DNA from: Lachnospiraceae bacterium
GTDB lineage: Bacteria > Bacillota > Clostridia > Lachnospirales > Lachnospiraceae
Direction: 5' to 3'
DNA length: 58,671 nucleotides
Assembly: GCA_017525525.1 (NCBI GenBank)
Contig: JAFXSQ010000065.1
Location: 1 to 58,671 of the forward strand
Shown here: one piece after another, positions 24,835-31,576 of the stretch
Position numbering within the stretch: position 1 is the stretch's first letter
Layout of the letters: every line of letters starts with the position of its first letter
Notes under the pieces: model-generated
Told to the model about the DNA's origin: nothing
The model's input: the letters and a program-made list of their open reading frames with translations, nothing else
The model's database searches: none
Program-made: the position numbers and the translations under genes

Positions 24835-24850
24835 GTTAGTATAGACTAAC
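24835..24850. promoter_or_regulatory. Operator palindrome GTTAGT-N4-ACTAAC, copy 3
   Basis: GTTAGTATAGACTAAC, a perfect dyad with the same arms as 11053-11068 and a different centre. It lies 89 bp before the acetyltransferase-methyltransferase fusion gene, beside the TTGTGA-like and TATAGA-like boxes of a possible promoter. Confidence 0.65.
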
Positions 24851-24938
24851 TATACGTTATATTTGATGTGGCACGGCACTTGCCGATTGGATATGTACAT
24901 CGATTCAATAAAATGAACTTGACAAGGAGGAAGAAGAG

Positions 24939-26228
24939 ATGGCAGTTAAAGTCAATTCTTTAAGAGAAGATGAGATACGCGATATAGGTGATGCATTTGC
25001 GGACTTTGAATATGCAGAGTCGGAATTTGGCATGAGTTATCTCGGTAAAGGCAGACAGGCTATTAGTGATTATATTAGTGCCTATGTACGCATGAGTATA
25101 AAGGAACGAGTTCTTTATTCAACGAGTGATGAGCATGAGGCGTTCATTGCATTTAAAAATCCGGGTGTAAACATGAGTCCGGGTTCGGCAGCGGGATTGT
25201 TGAAAACAGTTCCGGGGAGAGTGGATACGGGACATTTGTTTGAAATGGCAAAAGGTATCGGAGGCGCAGGAAAGAGTTACGGATCAATTCTTTCCAAGCT
25301 AAAAATACCGTATATCTATGTAGGATTTTTTGCGGTAAGAAAAGAATACCAGGGAAAAGGATTTATGCGTAAGGTCTTGGAGGTTGCATTTGAAGAGGGA
25401 CGCAGACAAGCGGTTCCGGTGGTTCTGGATACGGATGCCATTCTTAAGAAAGACAAATACGAGCACCTGGGGATGAAGTGTGTAGTTACACAACACTTTA
25501 AGGATGGTGTTGAGCTTTACGGTATGGTATATGAGCCCGATAATATTCCGAAGGAATGGAAAAGTGAAGTTGTTCTGGAGGATATGCGTATACTGAAAGC
25601 AAAAAATGAAAACGTATGGGACCGTTTTGCCTCTGTTTACAACGGTTTTGTTACCGGAACACCGGGAAATAAAAAAGCGTATAACGCAATGTACAAGCGC
25701 ATAAGGTCTGTTGTTAAAGATAAAGAGGTTCTTGAACTTGCCACCGGTCCGGGGGTTATAGCAAAGCAGGTGGCGGAAGAAACTAAAAAAATGATAGCAA
25801 CGGACTATTCCGAAAAAATGCTGGCTGTGGCAAGAAGGGGAATTGTTCCGAGCAATCTGTATTTTGAGAGGGCAGATGCATCAAAACTTCCGTATGATGA
25901 TGAAAGCTTTGATGTGATTATCATAGCAAATGCGTTGCACATAATCCCGCAACCGGAAAAGGTGTTATCTGAGATAAAAAGGGTTTTGAGAAAGGGCGGT
26001 TTGCTGATTGCGCCGAACTTTATACACGATAATTCTAAGAAAACAAGCGAATTTTTCAGCAAGGTGCTTTCCCGGGCCGGTATTGTTTTTGAGGCGAGAT
26101 GGGATGCGGATACATATAAAGCATTTCTTGAAAAAGAGGGATTTAAGATGAAGGCGTCAAAGCAGTTTTCGTCTACAATTCCATTGATGTATGTGGAATG
26201 CATTTCGAAAACGGAGAAGAAACGCTGA
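24939..26228 (+). CDS. GNAT acetyltransferase-SAM methyltransferase fusion protein
   Basis: A 429-residue two-domain enzyme. Residues 1-200 are a GNAT acetyltransferase with acetyl-CoA motif VRKEYQGKGFMRKVLEVAFE and end KYEHLGMKCVVTQ. Residues about 225-425 are a class I methyltransferase with motif I EVLELATGPGVIAKQVA, motif II TDYSEKMLAVAR and FDVIIIANALHIIPQPEKV...LRKGGLLIAPNF. The UbiE/arsM-like methyltransferase half resembles small-molecule or quinone methylases. ATG 24939 follows AAGGAGGAAG. The gene stands between the decayed exporter and exporter pair 3, so it may modify a compound that these pumps export. That link is inference. Confidence 0.82.
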   Translation: MAVKVNSLREDEIRDIGDAFADFEYAESEFGMSYLGKGRQAISDYISAYVRMSIKERVLYSTSDEHEAFIAFKNPGVNMSPGSAAGLLKTVPGRVDTGHLFEMAKGIGGAGKSYGSILSKLKIPYIYVGFFAVRKEYQGKGFMRKVLEVAFEEGRRQAVPVVLDTDAILKKDKYEHLGMKCVVTQHFKDGVELYGMVYEPDNIPKEWKSEVVLEDMRILKAKNENVWDRFASVYNGFVTGTPGNKKAYNAMYKRIRSVVKDKEVLELATGPGVIAKQVAEETKKMIATDYSEKMLAVARRGIVPSNLYFERADASKLPYDDESFDVIIIANALHIIPQPEKVLSEIKRVLRKGGLLIAPNFIHDNSKKTSEFFSKVLSRAGIVFEARWDADTYKAFLEKEGFKMKASKQFSSTIPLMYVECISKTEKKR

Positions 26229-26348
26229 TTCCGGAATGGAAGGAGTTCTTCGGAGTGTAGGATACTAACCCCCGCATTATGCGGGGTATTAAAAACAACT
26301 CAACATTAGGCATAACTAACCGCGAAAACAACAAAATATATGAAAAAG

Positions 26349-26442
26349 GATTCTTCGGGCTAAAGAGGATGTATTGACACGACATAGTTTTGCATAAGTT
26401 CGACTAACGAAATCAAAGATTTCGAGTCTCACTTACGTCGTG
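26349..26442. repeat. 94-bp palindromic dispersed repeat, copy 1
   Basis: Starts GATTCTTCGG and ends ACGTCGTG; 92 of 94 bases match the copy at 48101-48194. Internal arms GACACGAC/GTCGTGTC and CGAAATC-AAA-GATTTCG allow a long multi-step hairpin. No protein is encoded. It resembles a MITE-like element. Confidence 0.8.
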
Positions 26443-26452
26443 TCCTGTCGTC

Positions 26453-26538
26453 GAAACGCATTAATAAAATGACTTCGTCATTTGCGTTTCTCTGCTCAGA
26501 ATGACACGTGTCACTCTGAGCGGAGCGAAGAGTCTTTT
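26453..26538. repeat. REP-like palindromic tail of copy 1
   Basis: Two hairpins in a row. GAAACGC...GCGTTTC encloses AATGAC-TTC-GTCATT (26453-26490). CTCAGAATGACAC is near-mirrored by GTGTCACTCTGAG (26495-26520), followed by GGAGCGAAGAGTCTT, the REP-like end also seen at 48203, 53087 and 58455. Confidence 0.65.
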
Positions 26539-26552
26539 GGAAAGGAAGAAAA

Positions 26553-28304
26553 ATGGAAAGTAAAAAAAAGAAATCTACATTAAGCTGGGTGCTTGAGTTT
26601 GCGGGAATGAACAAAAGCTCATATATCTTGAGCGTGTTATTCGCAATAATAAGCGTTTTGGCGGGTTTTGTGCCGTATTTTTATGTGGCAAAGATTGTGA
26701 AGGCGTTGATTGACGGAGAGAAGGATATGCAGTTTTATCTGATCCAGTGCGGTATCATTTCGTGCTGTTGGCTTGTCAATAAAGCGTTTCACAGCATATC
26801 TACGACACTTTCTCATAGGGCGACATTTGGCGTGCTGGCGGAAATCAGAAGAAGGCTGACGAAGAAGTTGAGCCTTATGCCGCTCGGAGATGTTCTGGAG
26901 GACTCGACAGGCTCTTATAAAAACATAATAGTAGAGCGAGTAGATTCTATAGAGACAACGCTTGCGCATATTGTTCCGGAGCTTATTTCAAATGCTGTAG
27001 TACCGATCGGTATCCTTGTGATCATGTTTGCCGTTAACTGGAAGCTTACGTTGCTTTCGCTTATCAGCGTTCCGATAGGATTGTTCTTCTACAGCCTGAT
27101 GATGGTCGGCTCCGAGGAAAGCTTTAATAATACAATAGTTAAGACCAAGGCGCTTAATGATACAGCGGTTGAGTATATTAACGGTATTGAAGTCATAAAA
27201 GCATTCGGTAAAACAAAGACATCTTATGAGAAGTTCACGGTTGCGGCAAAGGAGGGCGCAGACTGCTTCATCGAATGGATGCGAAGGTGTAATGTATGGC
27301 AGAACTTAGCGCTCACGCTTTTGCCGGCGCAGCTATTGACGTTGCTTCCGTTCGCGGGTCTTTTTTACATGAAGGGAAAGATTGACGGAAGCGAAGCCAT
27401 ACTTCTGATTATTTTGACGCTTGGCCTGGTATCTCCTTTTATGGTGGTTGCCGGACATTTGGACAACCTTAAGAAAACCGGAGCAATCATATCGGAAGCG
27501 ACCTCAATTCTTTTAAAAAGAGAACTGACCCGACCGGAAACCCTGAAGGAAAGACTGCAGGGTAACACGATTGAGTTTAAGGATGTTCACTTCGGATATA
27601 ACGAAATTGAGGTGCTGCACGGGATAAACCTGACAATAAAGGAGGGAACCGTGAATGCTCTTGTCGGACCGTCCGGCTCCGGTAAATCCACTATCGCCAA
27701 GCTGATAGCGTCCTTCTGGGATGCTGATGAAGGCGCAGTTACATACGGCGGCGTAGATATAAAGAATATTCCCTTAAGCGAATATAACAAGAACATTGCT
27801 TATGTATCCCAGGATAATTATCTGTTCGACGAAACCGTTATGGAGAATATCAGAATGGGTAACCCCGATGCCACCGATGAAGAGGTGATGCGCGCCGCAA
27901 AGGCCTGCGGATGTCATGACTTTATCATGAAGCTTGAAAATGGATATGACACCGTCGCAGGAGGCGCGGGAGGACATCTCTCGGGAGGAGAGCGGCAGAG
28001 AATATGTATAGCAAGGGCCATGCTTAAGAATGCGCCCGTAGTGATACTTGATGAGGCTACAGCATATACAGATCCCGAAAATGAAGCGCTGGTTCAGAGA
28101 AGCGTGGCCAAGCTTATCGCGGGAAGAACACTGATAGTCATTGCGCACAGGCTTTCAACCATTGCTTCCGCAGACTGTATTTTTGTAATAAATGACGGAA
28201 GGTTAGAAGCGAAGGGAACACAGGAAGAGCTTCTGGCAGAATCGCCGTTATACAGGGAAATGTGGGAAGCTCATATATTATCCAAGGATTCGGAGGTGGC
28301 ATAA
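26553..28304 (+). CDS. ABC exporter half-transporter, subunit A of pair 3
   Basis: A 583-residue membrane-ATPase fusion with six helices, then Walker A GPSGSGKST, LSGGERQRICIARAM, Walker B VVILDEATAYTDPENE and IAHRLSTI. The YTDPENE D-loop marks it as the A-type subunit. GGAAAGGAAG precedes ATG 26553. The stop codon shares a base with the start of subunit B (TAATG). The substrate is unknown. Confidence 0.87.
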   Translation: MESKKKKSTLSWVLEFAGMNKSSYILSVLFAIISVLAGFVPYFYVAKIVKALIDGEKDMQFYLIQCGIISCCWLVNKAFHSISTTLSHRATFGVLAEIRRRLTKKLSLMPLGDVLEDSTGSYKNIIVERVDSIETTLAHIVPELISNAVVPIGILVIMFAVNWKLTLLSLISVPIGLFFYSLMMVGSEESFNNTIVKTKALNDTAVEYINGIEVIKAFGKTKTSYEKFTVAAKEGADCFIEWMRRCNVWQNLALTLLPAQLLTLLPFAGLFYMKGKIDGSEAILLIILTLGLVSPFMVVAGHLDNLKKTGAIISEATSILLKRELTRPETLKERLQGNTIEFKDVHFGYNEIEVLHGINLTIKEGTVNALVGPSGSGKSTIAKLIASFWDADEGAVTYGGVDIKNIPLSEYNKNIAYVSQDNYLFDETVMENIRMGNPDATDEEVMRAAKACGCHDFIMKLENGYDTVAGGAGGHLSGGERQRICIARAMLKNAPVVILDEATAYTDPENEALVQRSVAKLIAGRTLIVIAHRLSTIASADCIFVINDGRLEAKGTQEELLAESPLYREMWEAHILSKDSEVA

Positions 28305-30040
28305 TGTTTCGTACATTAAAGATGTATTTTGATTTCGCTAATGAGGAAAACAGGAAAAAGCTCATAACCGCAATGGTGTTGGGCGTGTTTAAGGCGATGT
28401 TTGCCATGATGAAGATTCCGGCAATCGCGGTAATCATACAGGGAATATTGGATAACAATATGAGTTCATCGACGATATGGACTTCTTTCGGAATCATGTG
28501 TGTGTCTGTCGCGGGACAGGTACTTATTGGACTAAAAACTACGATGCTTCAGACCGAGGCCGGATATAATACCTGTTCCGGTAAAAGAATAGAGATCGCG
28601 CAGCACTTAAGATACCTTCCTATGGGCTTTTTTAACGCAAACAGTCTCGGAAGGATTACCAATATCACGACCAACACCATGGAACAGCTTGCTGATGTGG
28701 CTACGCTGGTGGTCATGATCACTACACAGGGACTTATGACTACTGCTGTCATTTTCGTATTCATTGCAGTTTTTGATATACGTATAGCGCTTATTCTTCT
28801 GATCGGAATACTTGTGTTTTCTTTTTTCAATACAATGATGCAGCGCGCCACCATTCCTGCGGCTCCCAGAGTAGCGAAAGCGGGGGAGGGCCTTGTAGGC
28901 GCTGTTATTGAGTATATTCAGGGAATCGCCGAGGTCAAGAACTTCAATCTGACCGAGAAGACCGCTAAGAAATTAGAGGAGTCCATTAAAGAAAAACAGG
29001 CAGCAGATACAAAGATGGAATTTACGGTAATACCGTATATGTTCCTGCAGGGACTTGCGACGAAGCTTACGGGAGTATGCATGTGTATTGCGTCGGTTTA
29101 TTTTTATCTTACAGATTCAATGCCGCTTCTGTACACGATAATCATGACGATATCATCGTTTATGATCTATGAAAGCCTTGACATGATGGGCGGGTTCTCG
29201 GCGCTTATGAGAAATGTAAACATTATTGTCGATAAGGCCAATGAGGTTCTTTCCATTCCTCCTATGGATATCGACGGTGCGGATATTACACCTGACAGAA
29301 TGGATATTGAACTTAAAGGTGTCTCTTTTGCATATGAGGACAAAACAATCATTGATGATGTATCCCTGAAAATCCCGGCATGTACGACGACTGCGATAGT
29401 CGGGCCTTCCGGAGGCGGTAAGACGACACTTACGAATCTCATGGCGAGGTTCTGGGATGTTAAGTCAGGCGAGGTTCTTCTGGGTGGGAAAAATGTAAAA
29501 GAGTACAGCTTTGATTCACTTATGAAGAATTTCAGTTTTGTTTTCCAGAGAGTGTATCTATTTGAGGATACGATTGCGAATAATATTCGTTTCGGAGAAC
29601 CTAATGCTTCCATGGACAGGGTTATTGAAGCGGCGAAAAAGGCAAGATGTCATGATTTTATTATGAGCCTTCCCGATGGCTATGAAACTGTTATCGGCGA
29701 GGGCGGAGCTTCTCTTTCGGGCGGAGAGAAGCAGCGCATATCAATCGCGCGCGTCATTATGAAGGACGCGCCAATCATCATACTCGATGAAGCTACGGCA
29801 AACGTGGATCCGGAGAATGAAGCTGAGCTGACAAATGCGATTGAAGAACTTACAAGGGATAAAACAATCATTATGATTGCCCACAGACTTAAGACAGTCA
29901 GACACGCAGATCAGATTCTGGTTGTTGCGGACGGTAAGATCGCACAAAAAGGCACTCACAATAAACTGATGTCAGAGGAAGGCATATACAAGAATTTTGT
30001 GAGTGAGAGAAAAGAAGCGGTTTCCTGGAAAATTGCGTAA
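28304..30040 (+). CDS. ABC exporter half-transporter, subunit B of pair 3
   Basis: A 578-residue membrane-ATPase fusion. Walker A is GPSGGGKTT, the signature LSGGEKQRISIARVI, Walker B IIILDEATANVDPENE and the H-loop IAHRLKTV. ATG 28304 overlaps the previous stop; GGAGG is 7 nt upstream. An in-frame codon at 28262 lies inside the preceding gene. The C-terminal tail AVSWKIA is like those of the other pairs. The TetR promoter starts only 8 bp after the stop. Confidence 0.87.
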   Translation: MFRTLKMYFDFANEENRKKLITAMVLGVFKAMFAMMKIPAIAVIIQGILDNNMSSSTIWTSFGIMCVSVAGQVLIGLKTTMLQTEAGYNTCSGKRIEIAQHLRYLPMGFFNANSLGRITNITTNTMEQLADVATLVVMITTQGLMTTAVIFVFIAVFDIRIALILLIGILVFSFFNTMMQRATIPAAPRVAKAGEGLVGAVIEYIQGIAEVKNFNLTEKTAKKLEESIKEKQAADTKMEFTVIPYMFLQGLATKLTGVCMCIASVYFYLTDSMPLLYTIIMTISSFMIYESLDMMGGFSALMRNVNIIVDKANEVLSIPPMDIDGADITPDRMDIELKGVSFAYEDKTIIDDVSLKIPACTTTAIVGPSGGGKTTLTNLMARFWDVKSGEVLLGGKNVKEYSFDSLMKNFSFVFQRVYLFEDTIANNIRFGEPNASMDRVIEAAKKARCHDFIMSLPDGYETVIGEGGASLSGGEKQRISIARVIMKDAPIIILDEATANVDPENEAELTNAIEELTRDKTIIMIAHRLKTVRHADQILVVADGKIAQKGTHNKLMSEEGIYKNFVSERKEAVSWKIA

Positions 30041-30047
30041 TTTGTGC

Positions 30048-30077
30048 TTGACAAAATAACACTGTTATGTATATAAT
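30048..30077 (+). promoter_or_regulatory. Promoter of the TetR-family gene
   Basis: TTGACA (30048-30053), 18-bp spacer, TATAAT (30072-30077): both boxes are consensus. One 13-bp palindrome is within the spacer and another lies downstream, so the promoter should be tightly repressed, probably by its own product. Confidence 0.88.
30056..30068. promoter_or_regulatory. TetR operator ATAAC-N3-GTTAT, copy 1
   Basis: ATAACACTGTTAT lies between the -35 and -10 boxes of the TetR promoter. The same pattern occurs at 30088-30100 and 30816-30828. Confidence 0.8.
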
Positions 30078-30087
30078 GCGCAGTAAC

Positions 30088-30100
30088 ATAACAGTGTTAT
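30088..30100. promoter_or_regulatory. TetR operator ATAAC-N3-GTTAT, copy 2
   Basis: ATAACAGTGTTAT, 32 bp (three helical turns) from copy 1, spans the early transcribed region of the TetR gene. Confidence 0.8.
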
Positions 30101-30116
30101 TTTTGTGAGGGCGAAA

Positions 30117-30767
30117 ATGGATAATGAAAAAGAAACCAGGAAAAAACTTCTTTCAAGCGCAATAAAGGAGTTTTCCGAAAAGGGATACACGAAGGCGTCA
30201 CTCCGTAATATCTGCAAGGAGGCCGGGGTCACAACCGGAGCGCTGTATTTCTTCTTTGAGGATAAGGACGACTTGTTCGGAAGTCTTGTGGATGAACCAT
30301 TGAAACGGATTGAGGAGATGATCGGAGAGCATTTCAGTGCGGAACTCGATATTTCCAAAGGGCTTGATTTGTCGGAGCTAACTCCGACAAATATTGCGTC
30401 TAAGATGGGACTTCAGGATGATATGGAGGTCGCAAACGGGATTATCCGGTTCATATTCGCAAACAAGACTGCATTTGATCTGTTGCTTACGAGGGCACAG
30501 GGCTCGAGATACGAATCGATATCCGATCACATGGTTGAGCTTGTGGAGGCTCATTACAGCAAGCTTTACGTTGTTATGAAGGGTTATCAGTCAAAAAGGG
30601 AAATGACGAAAGAAGATAAGTTTATCGTTCATTGGATTTCTCACGATCAGATTGACATATTCATACATATTGTCACACATTGCAAGGATGTGAAGGATGC
30701 GGAAAAGCAGATGAAGAATATGATCGCCTATATGATTGGCGGATGGCTCGCTGTGATAAATACATAA
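30117..30767 (+). CDS. TetR/AcrR-family transcriptional regulator
   Basis: A 216-residue repressor. The N-terminal HTH is typical: KKLLSSAIKEFSEKGYTKAS, then ICKEAGVTTGALYFFFEDKDDLF. The C-terminal ligand domain is helical and diverged. ATG 30117 follows GTGAGGGCG. Two ATAAC-N3-GTTAT palindromes lie in its promoter and a third lies before the MacB-type operon that follows, so it very likely represses itself and that operon. The ligand is unknown, but the presence of a ZIP metal transporter gene in the downstream unit makes a metal-linked or antimicrobial signal possible. Confidence 0.88.
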   Translation: MDNEKETRKKLLSSAIKEFSEKGYTKASLRNICKEAGVTTGALYFFFEDKDDLFGSLVDEPLKRIEEMIGEHFSAELDISKGLDLSELTPTNIASKMGLQDDMEVANGIIRFIFANKTAFDLLLTRAQGSRYESISDHMVELVEAHYSKLYVVMKGYQSKREMTKEDKFIVHWISHDQIDIFIHIVTHCKDVKDAEKQMKNMIAYMIGGWLAVINT

Positions 30768-30775
30768 AAAACAAT

Positions 30776-30802
30776 TACAGGTCCGTGAAATCGGGCCTGT
30801 AA
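30776..30802 (+). terminator. Hairpin after the TetR gene (weak terminator)
   Basis: ACAGGTCCG and CGGGCCTGT pair around TGAAAT. There is no T-run on the + side; an A-run upstream would give a T-run on the minus strand. It may slow rather than stop transcription, leaving TetR and the MacB operon partly linked. Confidence 0.45.
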
Positions 30803-30815
30803 ATATGCCTGAAAC

Positions 30816-30828
30816 ATAACGGCGTTAT
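30816..30828. promoter_or_regulatory. TetR operator ATAAC-N3-GTTAT, copy 3, before the MacB operon
   Basis: ATAACGGCGTTAT, extended to a 17-bp palindrome ACATAAC...GTTATGT (30814-30830), 45 bp before the start of the ABC ATPase gene. This ties the regulator to the operon. A clear -35/-10 pair for this operon could not be assigned. Confidence 0.75.
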
Positions 30829-30873
30829 GTGAATGGCGGTTCATATCAAAATAATAAACGGAGGATTATAAAA

Positions 30874-31575
30874 ATGTTTGTGGAAGTATCGAATATCAGA
30901 AAAAGCTACGGAGAGGGCGGAAGCTATGTCCAGGTATTAAAGGGCGTTTCGGTCGGTGTGGAGAAGGGCGATATGTGCGTGATCCAGGGTACTTCGGGTT
31001 CCGGAAAGTCGACCTTGTTAAATTGTATCGGCGGTTTGGATGAGGTGGATGCAGGTTCAATAAAGATTGACGGAGAGGAGATAGTGGGGCTTAAGGGAGA
31101 AAAGCTTTCGGATTACAGAAGAGATGCCTTGGGTTTTATCTTTCAGTTTTATAATCTGGTTCCGAATCTCACTGTCAGGGAGAATATACAGGTGTGTGAA
31201 TATCTGACAAAGGATGCGCTTAACATGGAGGAACTGCTCGACGTGCTCGGGCTGACGGAACATCAGAACAAATTCCCGTCTCAGCTTTCCGGTGGTCAGC
31301 AACAGCGCTGCGCTATTGCAAGGGCACTGATCAAGAATCCCAAGCTTCTGCTCTGTGATGAGCCAACCGGAGCTTTAGACTCAAAAACTTCCCGCGACAT
31401 CCTTGTTTTGATGGAGAGGATAAACAAGGAGTACGGAACCACGATGTTGATCGTAACCCATAACAATTCCATTAAGAATATGGTGGATCATGTGATCTAC
31501 TTAAAGGACGGGGAGATATCGAAAAATTACAGGAATGAGGTTAAGATTCCGGCGAGAGAATTGGAGGATCTGTAA
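30874..31575 (+). CDS. MacB/LolD-type ABC ATPase 2
   Basis: A 233-residue ATPase. Walker A is GTSGSGKST, the Q-loop FIFQFYNLVPNLTVRENIQ, the signature LSGGQQQRCAIARAL, Walker B LLLCDEPTGALDSKTS and the H-loop VTHNNSI. GGAGG is 9 nt before ATG 30874; an earlier GTG lies in the operator. The next gene starts 2 nt after the stop. With the large FtsX-type permease it forms a MacB-like system, and the upstream palindrome places it under TetR control. Confidence 0.9.
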   Translation: MFVEVSNIRKSYGEGGSYVQVLKGVSVGVEKGDMCVIQGTSGSGKSTLLNCIGGLDEVDAGSIKIDGEEIVGLKGEKLSDYRRDALGFIFQFYNLVPNLTVRENIQVCEYLTKDALNMEELLDVLGLTEHQNKFPSQLSGGQQQRCAIARALIKNPKLLLCDEPTGALDSKTSRDILVLMERINKEYGTTMLIVTHNNSIKNMVDHVIYLKDGEISKNYRNEVKIPARELEDL

Positions 31576-31576
31576 G

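Larger units (their letters stand above)
24388..24938 (+). other. Decayed regulator/exporter segment
   Basis: A 551-bp stretch without an intact gene. It carries repeated GTTAGC half-sites (about 24419-24448), a TetR N-terminal remnant, an ABC exporter N-terminal remnant, and a perfect GTTAGT-N4-ACTAAC palindrome before the next gene. It reads as a deleted regulator-exporter locus. Confidence 0.6.
26229..26552 (+). other. Intergenic region rich in palindromic repeats
   Basis: 324 bp with no gene. It holds a CCCCGCAT/ATGCGGGG hairpin (26270-26286), a weak half-conserved operator (ATTAGG-CATA-ACTAAC, 26305-26320), the 94-bp palindromic repeat (26349-26442), nested hairpins, a REP-like end and the ribosome site of exporter pair 3. 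Confidence 0.7.
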
